Assembly: GCF_916618745.1 (NCBI RefSeq)
Contig: NZ_OU745373.1
Span: 1,688,501 to 1,752,500 of the forward strand
DNA: 64,000 bases
Reading direction: 5' to 3'
Source of the DNA: Cardiobacterium sp. Marseille-Q4385
Lineage (GTDB): Bacteria > Pseudomonadota > Gammaproteobacteria > Cardiobacteriales > Cardiobacteriaceae
Part shown: one piece after another, positions 1-7,709 of the stretch
Position numbering within the stretch: the stretch's first letter is position 1
How the letters are laid out: every line of letters starts with the position of its first letter
Position numbers and translations under genes: made by a program
Notes under the pieces: model-generated
Told to the model about the DNA's origin: nothing
What the model saw: only the letters and a program-made list of their open reading frames with translations
The model's database searches: none

Positions 1-951
1 GATACCAACGAACCTTCCCGGGTCCATTTCCGCAGCCACAGCAGCTATCCCGCCACTTGGGGGGGGAGCAGCGGCCAGGGTCTGCCTAGCGAGCGCCTCG
101 GCATCTATTGGGTCGGACAACTGCATGTGCCGAAGACGGCGCGTTACCAATTCGCCCTGCACCAGACCGAGCGTGGCCGGGTACGCATCAGCATTGATCA
201 CCGCATCATCAAAGAAGGCGAGGGTACGGCAATGCCGGAGATTGAATTGCGCCAGGGGGTGCATATCGTGGAAGTCGAATACCTCAACAACCATGCCGAT
301 GGCTACACCTTCTACCTCGCCCTGCAAAAGAAAACCCCTGTTTATAGCGTCGACAACCTCGCCACCGCGCTGAAGGCCCTGCACCTGCCGGCCAATACCG
401 TGGCATATGTGGCGACGACCCGGCGAGCCAAATCCGACCGCAGTGCCGAGCTGTTCATCAAGGACGACAGCCGTCCCTATATCCTGATTCTGCCCACTGG
501 CTGGCGCGCCTGGAACATCCACGCCGGCAACAACCCGCCCCGCGCCATCGTCCGTTACCAGGAAGCGGGCGATGTCTGGGTGGAAGGCGGCGACCCACCG
601 GTGCTGTTGTGGCAACAATTCATCTCTATGGACAAACTGCGCGACGGCGAACCGGACTGCTACTGCGCGGCAGAAAGTCGTACCCTCCAATGCGGGAACA
701 ATGGCAACGACGATCTCGGTCTCTTTGCCGAAAATATCCGCCGCTGGACCGGCTATCCGCTGGCCGGCATTAGCTTCGGGGCGCAGGATACCCGCACTAC
801 CGTGCCCGAAATCAGCGTGACCCCCGCCACCATCATGACAAACAGGCGGCAGCTCAAAGAAAAAACTGCTGACATGCGCCGCGCTTGCAGCCTTGTGCGC
901 AGCAAAGGGCGGCTGGATTTCAACACCCTGATGAAAGGAGACAAGACATGA
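1..951 (+). CDS. PA14-like membrane-anchored protein, paralogue 1 (5' end outside window)
   Basis: The frame is open from base 1 and already matches the middle of the next two paralogues, so the start and the expected N-terminal membrane anchor lie upstream of the window. The visible part holds a YWVGxLxVPxTARYxF segment followed by a short beta-rich stretch ending in a basic SIDHR turn, which resembles PA14-type carbohydrate-binding or adhesin domains. A C-terminal domain follows with a C-x-C-x(n)-C cluster (DCYCAAESRTLQC) and a conserved RRWTGYPLAGISFG block. The stop codon overlaps the next start (ATGA at 948-951), which suggests translational coupling. The function is unknown; a periplasmic or surface binding role is inference. 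Not recognised as a named family. Confidence 0.75.
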   Translation, partial: DTNEPSRVHFRSHSSYPATWGGSSGQGLPSERLGIYWVGQLHVPKTARYQFALHQTERGRVRISIDHRIIKEGEGTAMPEIELRQGVHIVEVEYLNNHADGYTFYLALQKKTPVYSVDNLATALKALHLPANTVAYVATTRRAKSDRSAELFIKDDSRPYILILPTGWRAWNIHAGNNPPRAIVRYQEAGDVWVEGGDPPVLLWQQFISMDKLRDGEPDCYCAAESRTLQCGNNGNDDLGLFAENIRRWTGYPLAGISFGAQDTRTTVPEISVTPATIMTNRRQLKEKTADMRRACSLVRSKGRLDFNTLMKGDKT

Positions 952-2354
952 AACGCGACAACCCAGGCTCGCTGTGGCAACAGTCGCGCAATTTCCGCCG
1001 CTTGGGCTATATCGTCTTCTGTCTCGCTTTGCTCCTCCTGAGCAGCCGATTTTTTACGTCGGGACAACATGCGCCTGTATCTTCTACTTCGCCGCCGGCC
1101 CAATACCAAGCTGCTGCTGGCAATTTGGCACCAGCAGCTGTGCCGCCTGCCAGCGTACCGCTGGCGGCTGCGACCATCAGCGAACAGCCTTTGGAACTGC
1201 CTCCGAATGCGAAAGGGTTGGGCACGGCGGAGACAGGAAACGTCCCGCCCCATCTGCCCACCCTGCAAAACATCGTCGCCAGCGCAGATCTGGGCGAGCT
1301 GGCGCAATACCCCCCGCTGCAAGACCCCTGGGGCGACACACTCAACCCCGGTGGAGGCGTGCCGGACCGGGGGTATGACACCTACTACCTCGATGCCAAC
1401 GAACCGGCCCGACCATACCTGCGGCGCAACCACCCGTTTCCGGCCATCTGGCACAACCAATCCAGCTACCTCAACATCCCCAGCGAAAACTTCGCCGTTT
1501 ATTGGATCGGGCGGCTGGAAGTGCCGCAAACAGCCCGCTACCAGTTCGGCGTGGTGCAACGCGGCCAGGGACAGGCACGTGTCAGCATTGACCGCCGCGT
1601 CATCAAAAAAAGCGACGATGCCGGCATCCCGGACATCGAACTGCGCCGGGGTTCCCACATCGTCGAAATCGAATTCCTGAACAACGAAGCGGCGCAAATC
1701 GGTTTCTACCTGACCACCCGCCCGACCATGCCGCTTTACACCGCGCAAAACCTCGCCGATGCGCTGAAGGCCCTCAATCTGCCCGCCGACACCGTGGTAT
1801 ATGCCGCCATCACCGAATACGTGGACATCAACAGCCGCAGCGAACTGCACATCAGCGCTGACCAGCGGCCCTACATCCTGTTCTTGCCTGTCGGCCCGCG
1901 CAACTGGGATATCCGCACGGATAACAACCCGCCGCAAGCCGTTATCCTCTATCACAAACCCTCCACGATCCAGATAGACGGCAAAGAACCGCCGCTGCTG
2001 CAATGGGACCAAGGCATCCCTTACGCGGCATTGGCGCGTCTGCACGACGGCACCCCCGATTGCTACTGCACGGCCACAAGCGGCACGTTCAAATGCAACC
2101 GCGGCGGCTTTGACGATCTCGGCACCTTTGCCGCCCAAGTCAGGACATGGACGGGCTACCCGCTGGCCGGCATCAGTTTCGGCCGCAGTCACTACCACAC
2201 CACCGTTCCCGAAATCGCCGTAACCCGCACCAACATAGAGAAAAGCCGCCGCCTGAGCGCACAGCAAATGGCGGAGATGCGCGAAGCCTGCCGCAGTACC
2301 GGCAGCAAAGGGCAGCGGGACGTCAACACCCTGATGAAAGGAAGCAAGTCATGA
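948..2354 (+). CDS. PA14-like membrane-anchored protein, paralogue 2 (full length)
   Basis: A 468-residue protein. The ATG at 948 is chosen because it follows AAGGAGACAAGAC and overlaps the previous stop codon. Residues 1-20 are cytoplasmic and include LWQQSRNFRRLG, and one transmembrane helix follows at about 21-36 (type II topology). A low-complexity Ala/Pro region comes next, then a NPGGGVPDRGYDTYY lead-in, a PA14-like core (VYWIGRLEVPQTARYQF, SIDRR) and a C-terminal domain with DCYCTATSGTFKC and RTWTGYPLAGISFG. The stop overlaps the next ATG (2351-2354). It is probably an inner-membrane protein with a periplasmic domain. The almost identical N-terminal motif in paralogue 3 indicates recent tandem duplication. 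Function unknown. Confidence 0.8.
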   Translation: MKRDNPGSLWQQSRNFRRLGYIVFCLALLLLSSRFFTSGQHAPVSSTSPPAQYQAAAGNLAPAAVPPASVPLAAATISEQPLELPPNAKGLGTAETGNVPPHLPTLQNIVASADLGELAQYPPLQDPWGDTLNPGGGVPDRGYDTYYLDANEPARPYLRRNHPFPAIWHNQSSYLNIPSENFAVYWIGRLEVPQTARYQFGVVQRGQGQARVSIDRRVIKKSDDAGIPDIELRRGSHIVEIEFLNNEAAQIGFYLTTRPTMPLYTAQNLADALKALNLPADTVVYAAITEYVDINSRSELHISADQRPYILFLPVGPRNWDIRTDNNPPQAVILYHKPSTIQIDGKEPPLLQWDQGIPYAALARLHDGTPDCYCTATSGTFKCNRGGFDDLGTFAAQVRTWTGYPLAGISFGRSHYHTTVPEIAVTRTNIEKSRRLSAQQMAEMREACRSTGSKGQRDVNTLMKGSKS

Positions 2355-3757
2355 GCCGTAACGACCTGCGCACCCTGTGGCAACAGTCGCGCAATTTCCG
2401 CCGCCTGGGCGGGGTGATCGCCCTGCTGTTTTTGCTCTACCTCCTCGGCAAAAGCGCCCCTGTGGCCACCCCGCCGCAGACACCACCGCAGACACCACCG
2501 CAGACACCGCCGCAGACACCACCGCAGACACCACCGCAGACACCACCGCAGACACCACCGCAGACACCACCGCAGACACCACCGCAGACACCACCGCAGA
2601 CACCACCGCAGACACCACCGTCGGCAACGGTGCAGGTCAGCAAACCCTACCAGACGCTTGCCGCTTACCCGCAGGATAACGCCTCTTGGGGCAAGATTCT
2701 CAATCCCGACAATCACATATCGGGGCAGGGTTTTGATGCCTATTACCTCAACGCCGACGTCGCCGATAAAACCGTGCACCGTGAAAACAGTCCCTACATA
2801 GATCTTAACCTGCGTGGCCGGACAGAACTCCACGGCATCCCTGCCGATAGAGTCGCCGTTTACTGGGTCGGCTACCTTGATATCCCCACCGATGCCCGCT
2901 ACAAGGCATGGTTCGATGCTGGACACGGCAGCGTCAAAGTCCGCCTGAACGGCCATCTTATCTACAACGACAACTACGAAGACCTGTACAACCCCACCAA
3001 CAAACAATTCCTCAGACGGGTCAAAGTGAACTACCTCTACGACGACATCTTCCTACCGCGTGGCCGCTATCTGCTCGAAGCCGAATTCATTGCTCAGGCG
3101 AGTGGGAACGGCAAATTTCACCTGAACTTTGCCCCCGCCCTGCCGGAAACCGATGTGGAGGACGGTCTGGCTACCATCCTGCAAACCTTGCACCTGCCCG
3201 CCAATACCGTCGTCTTTGCCGCCGTTACCAACAAACTCGACGAACAGAACCGCGTCCGCGTGCGGGTAGAGTCCGGTAATCGTCCTTACCTTCTGCTGCT
3301 TGATGGTGACGAATACCGAAACTGGGAAATTGACGGCGACCAGCCGCCGCGCGCCGTTGTCGTCAAAAATGCGAGCAATACCGTGCACGCTGTCGGCAGT
3401 CCACCCGTCGTCTATGCCCGACGCATGAACCTGGCTGCCCGAGGCATAGAAGGCATCTCTACCCGCCACTGTCATTGCAGCGATACCAGCTTTACCTGCG
3501 ATGATCGCGATGACTACGACTTTGCTGCGTTCGATATTGATGTTCGCCGTTGGACAGGCTATCCGCTGGCAGGTGTCGGTCTCACAGCGGATAACCGTAT
3601 CCCGCAACTGCAAGTCACGACGAAAACCCTCCAGCAGAAACAATGGGAGAAAGAACAAAAAATAGCGCAGGAAAGAGCTGATTGCTGGCGTCGCCAGCGA
3701 CAAAGGGGCGTTGACATGAATAACTTCGATACGGCGATACCCCAGGTAGCGCCCTAA
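2351..3757 (+). CDS. PA14-like membrane-anchored protein with PQTP repeat stalk, paralogue 3
   Basis: A 468-residue protein starting at the ATG that overlaps the paralogue 2 stop. It has the same cytoplasmic LWQQSRNFRRLGG motif, one membrane helix (about residues 20-36), then a stalk of twelve PQTP units encoded by a 12-bp tandem repeat. A PA14-like domain follows (VYWVGYLDIPTDARYKAWF), with a longer insertion than in its sisters. The C-terminal domain keeps the cysteine cluster (HCHCSDTSFTC) and VRRWTGYPLAGVGL. The tail is charged and probably helical. The stop (TAA 3755-3757) shares its last base with the next ATG. The repeat number can change without shifting the frame, so stalk length may vary between strains. 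Function unknown. Confidence 0.8.
   Translation: MSRNDLRTLWQQSRNFRRLGGVIALLFLLYLLGKSAPVATPPQTPPQTPPQTPPQTPPQTPPQTPPQTPPQTPPQTPPQTPPQTPPQTPPSATVQVSKPYQTLAAYPQDNASWGKILNPDNHISGQGFDAYYLNADVADKTVHRENSPYIDLNLRGRTELHGIPADRVAVYWVGYLDIPTDARYKAWFDAGHGSVKVRLNGHLIYNDNYEDLYNPTNKQFLRRVKVNYLYDDIFLPRGRYLLEAEFIAQASGNGKFHLNFAPALPETDVEDGLATILQTLHLPANTVVFAAVTNKLDEQNRVRVRVESGNRPYLLLLDGDEYRNWEIDGDQPPRAVVVKNASNTVHAVGSPPVVYARRMNLAARGIEGISTRHCHCSDTSFTCDDRDDYDFAAFDIDVRRWTGYPLAGVGLTADNRIPQLQVTTKTLQQKQWEKEQKIAQERADCWRRQRQRGVDMNNFDTAIPQVAP
2477..2620 (+). repeat. Twelve tandem copies of a 12-bp unit (CAGACACCACCG)
   Basis: The unit occurs twelve times without interruption, with one variant copy at 2501-2512 (CAGACACCGCCG). 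It encodes a Pro/Gln/Thr stalk between the membrane helix and the PA14-like domain of the surrounding gene. The unit length is a multiple of three, so slippage would change stalk length rather than switch the gene off. Confidence 0.97.
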
Positions 3758-4416
3758 TGGCTGAGGATAGACTCTACCGTCGTTTTCCGGGGCGTAGCGA
3801 CTGGCAGCGCAACAACGATGGCCGCTTCCGCACGCTGTGGCGGCATTGCCGTGCTTTGCGTTACCACGCTTACCATACCCTGCTGCTTGCCTGCCTCTGT
3901 TTTATCGCCTTACATAGTGGCTGGAATCCCGGCATCCTCACCGCACACTACAAGACACCGCGGGAAGCGCCCACGCCCACATTCCCCCTGGACTGGTTTC
4001 CCTTGGCCGAAAATCCCTGGGGCAGATACTTTAACCCGCAGCGGCAGGCGCCCACCACCGGCTTCACTGCCTACTATTTCAACCTCAAACAGCCGAACCG
4101 TGTCATCGCCAGCGAAAACGTCCCCATTGTGAATAGTCGTGGTGTGCCGGAAGCACATAACATCATCCCGGAAGCCTTTGGTGCCTACTGGGTCGGCAGA
4201 CTGCATATCACTCAAACGCGTCATTATTCTCCACCGCAAAATAGTGACGGCGTCAATATGCGTATCCTGCTCAATGGGCACGTCATCCATCAAACCAGGC
4301 GTAGCGATGGCAGCCTGAAAAAACCGCTGCCTGTCTATCTGCAACCCGGCGATTATCTGCTGGAAATTGAACTCGGTGGCTTGCCACCAAGAACCGATTT
4401 CTTCCCGTACGAATAA
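3757..4416 (+). CDS. PA14-like membrane-anchored protein, short paralogue 4
   Basis: A 219-residue protein whose ATG overlaps the previous stop (TAATG). It keeps the paralogue layout at the front: a cytoplasmic FRTLWRHCRALRYH motif, a membrane helix at about residues 38-54, a NPWGRYFNPQ lead-in and a PA14-like core (AYWVGRLHITQTRHY, YLLEIEL). It ends just after the point where its sisters continue into the cysteine-cluster domain, so the C-terminal half is missing. It may be a truncated gene or a genuinely short, PA14-only variant. The DNA after the stop becomes more AT-rich and shows no recognisable remainder of the domain. Confidence 0.65.
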   Translation: MAEDRLYRRFPGRSDWQRNNDGRFRTLWRHCRALRYHAYHTLLLACLCFIALHSGWNPGILTAHYKTPREAPTPTFPLDWFPLAENPWGRYFNPQRQAPTTGFTAYYFNLKQPNRVIASENVPIVNSRGVPEAHNIIPEAFGAYWVGRLHITQTRHYSPPQNSDGVNMRILLNGHVIHQTRRSDGSLKKPLPVYLQPGDYLLEIELGGLPPRTDFFPYE

Positions 4417-4810
4417 CGGCAGGGTAAGCGCTACGCAGAAATTCCCATCAATTCCATGATAATCCACAAGTAATGAAGTGAATATCACGGCAAAATGCAC
4501 GGATGAGAAGATAAAAAGTTACGAAACCGGTTCTGTATGGAATGTTATCTATTTGAACTGAAACGGTAAATTGTGATGACGTCTTAGTTGTGGTTATGTG
4601 GAAACAGGCTTTATCGCCTGCGGTATCTGTACTACAATTCGCGGCGAAGGTTAACGGATTCACATTTTCCGGCAACGCCGGAAGTTTGGCGCGCAATCCG
4701 CTGACTTCACCACCGTGCGGCAAGAATCCGCCTCAAAGCGCATCATCCGTGCGCTTTGCTGCGTGTTCTCCGCCGCATGGTCGTCCTTTTAGCTTTTATC
4801 GGAGCGCATC
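4417..4810. other. Intergenic region between the PA14-like cluster and dcuB
   Basis: About 394 bp without a convincing gene. The part around 4440-4620 is AT-richer than its surroundings. Two perfect hairpins are visible: TTCCGGC-AAC-GCCGGAA at 4668-4684 and AAAGCGCA-N7-TGCGCTTT at 4735-4757. Neither is followed by a T-run, so they are more likely leader structures or small repeats than intrinsic terminators. The dcuB promoter must lie here, but no strong promoter or FNR-type site was identified by eye. Confidence 0.6.
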
Positions 4811-6196
4811 ATGTCCACAATATTTTACGTGCAGTTTGCCATCGTGCTGCTGTGTATTCTGGTCGGTGCCCGCGTCGGCGGCATCGGCCTCGGTGTTTTC
4901 GGCGGCTTGGGTCTCGCCATCCTGACCTTTGGTTTTGGCTTGCAGCCGACCAGCCCGCCGATTGACGTCATGCTGATGATCATGGCAGTCGTCGCCGCTG
5001 CTGCTGCGATGCAGGCTTCCGGCGGTCTCGATTTGATGATCCGCGCTGCCACCCGCATCCTGCGCAAGAATCCGAAGTACATCACCTTCATGGCGCCGGT
5101 CGTCACCTATGTCTTCACCATCTTCGCCGGTACCGGCCACGTCGCTTATTCCGTACTGCCAGTCATCGCCGAAGTCTCGCGTCGTAACGGTATCCGCCCG
5201 GAACGCCCGCTTTCCATGGCGGTCATCGCTTCGCAGTTTTCTATCGTTGCCAGCCCGATTGCCGCTGCCGTCGTCTCTGCGGTCGGTTATCTCGCGGATT
5301 ATCACATCAGCATCTTCGATATCCTGAAGGTCACCATTCCGTCCACCGTGCTCGGTATCGGTATCACCTGTATCTTTATCAACAAGATGGGCAAGGAGCT
5401 GAAGGACGATCCGGAATATCAACGCCGCCTGCAAGATCCCGCTTATCAGGAAATTTTTGCTGCCCAGGAAGTTTCATCCGGCACCGAATCCCTGACCAAT
5501 GAAAGAAGCGCCAAAATCTCGCTCACCATCTTCCTCTCCGCTGCTTTGCTGGTTGTCCTCCTCGGTTCTATGGAAAAGCTGGGGCAGTATTTGCCGCAAG
5601 CTCTGGTTGAACACCTGCGTCCGTCTTTCCCCAATGCTGACGGCAAGATGAAAATGCTCGGCATGGCGCACACCATCGAAATTGTCATGCTCACTGCTGG
5701 CGCGCTCATCATCCTGTTCTGCAAACCAGACGGCACCGCTATTACCCGTGGCTCTGTCTTCCATGCCGGGATGCGCGCGGTTATCGCTATTTTCGGTATC
5801 GCCTGGCTCGGTGACACTTTGATGCACGCTCACTTGGGCGATTTGCAGGAAGTCGTCAAAGGCCTTGTGCAAAGCGCGCCATGGACCTTCGCTTTCGCCC
5901 TCTTCGGCCTGTCGATACTGGTTAACAGCCAGGGTGCAACGGTGGCTACCCTCTTCCCGGTCGGGATTGGCCTCGGTATTCCGCCGGAAATTATGGTCGG
6001 TACCTTCGTCGCGGTGAACGGCTACTTCTTCATTCCGAACTATGGCCCGATCATTGCCTCTATCGACTTCGATACCACCGGCACGACCCGCATTGGTCGC
6101 TATATTCTGAACCACAGCTTCATGCTGCCCGGCCTGCTCAGTATGGCGTTCAGCCTCGTGTTCAGCCTCACGCTCGCCAAACTGCTGCTGGCCTAA
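4811..6196 (+). CDS. dcuB: Anaerobic C4-dicarboxylate transporter, DcuA/DcuB family
   Basis: A 461-residue polytopic inner-membrane protein. It matches the Dcu family throughout, including the GTGHVAYSVLPVIAEVSRRNGIRPERPLS loop, the SPIAAAVVSAVGYL helix and a C-terminal GYFFIPNYGPIIASIDFDTTGTTRIGRYILNHSF region. Family members exchange external fumarate, malate or aspartate for internal succinate during fumarate respiration. The length is slightly above E. coli DcuA and DcuB; the choice of DcuB over DcuA is tentative. The start is supported by GGAG eight bases upstream. A hairpin terminator follows at 6229, so the gene appears monocistronic. Confidence 0.88.
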   Translation: MSTIFYVQFAIVLLCILVGARVGGIGLGVFGGLGLAILTFGFGLQPTSPPIDVMLMIMAVVAAAAAMQASGGLDLMIRAATRILRKNPKYITFMAPVVTYVFTIFAGTGHVAYSVLPVIAEVSRRNGIRPERPLSMAVIASQFSIVASPIAAAVVSAVGYLADYHISIFDILKVTIPSTVLGIGITCIFINKMGKELKDDPEYQRRLQDPAYQEIFAAQEVSSGTESLTNERSAKISLTIFLSAALLVVLLGSMEKLGQYLPQALVEHLRPSFPNADGKMKMLGMAHTIEIVMLTAGALIILFCKPDGTAITRGSVFHAGMRAVIAIFGIAWLGDTLMHAHLGDLQEVVKGLVQSAPWTFAFALFGLSILVNSQGATVATLFPVGIGLGIPPEIMVGTFVAVNGYFFIPNYGPIIASIDFDTTGTTRIGRYILNHSFMLPGLLSMAFSLVFSLTLAKLLLA

Positions 6197-6228
6197 AACG
6201 GTTTGTTAGCGCTATGGCATAGCAACAA

Positions 6229-6252
6229 GGGCGGCCAAACGGTCGCCCTTTT
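6229..6252 (+). terminator. Intrinsic terminator after dcuB
   Basis: GGGCGGCC-AAAC-GGTCGCCC followed by TTTT, about 32 bp after the dcuB stop. Confidence 0.75.
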
Positions 6253-6310
6253 CTTTGGGCCACAGCAATCCTCAAAACATGAGGAAATTAACCATAAGAT
6301 GAACTGCTCT

Positions 6311-6340
6311 TTGACAAAGATTAACTTTTGGTCTTAGTAT
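6311..6340 (+). promoter_or_regulatory. Possible sigma-70 promoter for gltS
   Basis: A perfect -35 hexamer TTGACA (6311-6316) and TAGTAT (6335-6340) are separated by 18 bp in the AT-rich region ahead of gltS. The -10 matches only four of six consensus positions. Confidence 0.4.
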
Positions 6341-6402
6341 TTGGCCTTCGGGCGTGTCACGACCCGCCTGATTTCTTCCTGCAACTTTGAGAGAGGCCTT
6401 CT

Positions 6403-7653
6403 ATGGAACAACCTGTCTTTACCACGGTAACCGTCAACGGTTATTACACCCTGCTTATCGCCTGCATCGTGCTGCTTTTCGGGCGGCAGTTAGTGCGAAA
6501 AATCCGTTTCTTGCGTGACTTCAACATCCCCGAACCGGTCGCGGGCGGTCTGGTCGCGGCGGCCATTATCTATATCCTCTATGGCTTCGGCAGCTACATC
6601 TTCAAATTTGATGCCGGGCTGAAGAATGCCTTCATGCTCATCTTTTTCACCTCTATCGGGCTCAGTGCCGATTTTTCCCGCCTGAAAGCGGGCGGTAAAC
6701 CGCTGGTCTATTTCACCGTTATCGTCGGCGTGTTCATCATCGTGCAGGACGCCGTCGGCGTGCTGCTGGCGACAATGCTGGGACAAAACCCGCTCATCGG
6801 CTTGGTGGCAGGTTCCATCACCATGACCGGCGGCCACGGCACAGCTGGCGGTTGGGGACCGGAGCTGGAAAAACTCGGCCTGGTCGGTGCGACCGGTCTT
6901 GGCATGGCCTGCGCCACTTACGGTTTGGTTGCTGGCGGCCTTATCGGCGGCCCGACGGCACGCCGCCTCATCAACAAAATGGGGCGCAAGCCGGTAGAAA
7001 CGGCGGAGACCATCGCCAGTGATGACCTCGATAAACCTGAGGAAATTTTTGAACGACCAGGGCGGATGCGCCTCATCACCGCTTCTTCAGCAGTAGATAC
7101 GCTGGCGATGTTTGCCGTCTGTCTGGTTTTTTCCGAAATCATGAACGATGTGGATACCCGCTATCTGAAAAATATCCTCGCCATCCTTGATTTGCCGCAA
7201 TTCGTCTGGGCGCTGGGCTGTGGCGTCATCCTGCGCAATATCCTCACTGGTGCCTTCAAGTTCAATATGTTTGACCGCGCCATTGATGTCTTCGGCAATG
7301 CCTCGCTCTCCATCTTCCTTGCCATTGCCCTGCTCGATCTGAAGTTGTGGGAGCTGACTGCGCTGGCGCTGCCTGTCACCGTTATCCTGCTGACGCAAAC
7401 GGTGGTGATGTTCCTCTATGCCACCTATGTCACCTACGCCTTTATGGGCCGTGACTATGATGCAGCGGTTCTTGCCGCCGGGCATTGTGGCTTCGGTCTT
7501 GGCGCGACACCGACGGCGGTTGCCAATATGCAATCTGTGACTGAACGCTTTGGTGCTTCGCATAAGGCCTTCCTCATCGTGCCGATGGTGGGCGCCTTCT
7601 TTGTTGACCTTATCAACAGTGCTGTGTTGCAGAGCTTCGTCAAGTATCTGTAA
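6403..7653 (+). CDS. gltS: Sodium/glutamate symporter
   Basis: A 416-residue membrane protein of the GltS (ESS) family, which imports glutamate with sodium. Recognisable features are the N-terminal FLRDFNIPEPVAGGL segment, FTSIGLSADFSRLKAGGK, the first re-entrant loop GSITMTGGHGTAGGWGP and the matching C-terminal half GHCGFGLGATPTAVANM. These form the inverted-repeat pore of the family. The length is close to the E. coli protein (about 400 residues). The start is supported by GAGAGG ten bases upstream. It has its own promoter-like sequence and ends at a strong bidirectional terminator shared with hscC on the other strand. Confidence 0.93.
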   Translation: MEQPVFTTVTVNGYYTLLIACIVLLFGRQLVRKIRFLRDFNIPEPVAGGLVAAAIIYILYGFGSYIFKFDAGLKNAFMLIFFTSIGLSADFSRLKAGGKPLVYFTVIVGVFIIVQDAVGVLLATMLGQNPLIGLVAGSITMTGGHGTAGGWGPELEKLGLVGATGLGMACATYGLVAGGLIGGPTARRLINKMGRKPVETAETIASDDLDKPEEIFERPGRMRLITASSAVDTLAMFAVCLVFSEIMNDVDTRYLKNILAILDLPQFVWALGCGVILRNILTGAFKFNMFDRAIDVFGNASLSIFLAIALLDLKLWELTALALPVTVILLTQTVVMFLYATYVTYAFMGRDYDAAVLAAGHCGFGLGATPTAVANMQSVTERFGASHKAFLIVPMVGAFFVDLINSAVLQSFVKYL

Positions 7654-7670
7654 AACCGATGAAATATAAA

Positions 7671-7698
7671 AAACCACCGCTCGCGCGGTGGTTTTTTT
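7671..7698. terminator. Bidirectional terminator between gltS and hscC
   Basis: AAACCACCGC-TCGC-GCGGTGGTTT flanked by an A-run on the left and a T-run on the right, so it can stop transcription from both convergent genes. Confidence 0.85.
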
Positions 7699-7709
7699 GA
7701 CGACTGCCG

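Noticed and set aside
753..2267. Long minus-strand open frame of about 500 codons opposite the PA14-like genes
   Set aside because: It is a shadow of GC-rich codon use on the plus strand; it spans two genes, lacks domain motifs and has no ribosome site.
2477..2620. CRISPR-like direct repeats
   Set aside because: The 12-bp units are contiguous without spacers and are translated; this is a minisatellite.
4448..4723. Minus-strand 91-codon frame between the PA14-like cluster and dcuB
   Set aside because: No ribosome site or motif, and it would be isolated and opposite to both neighbours.
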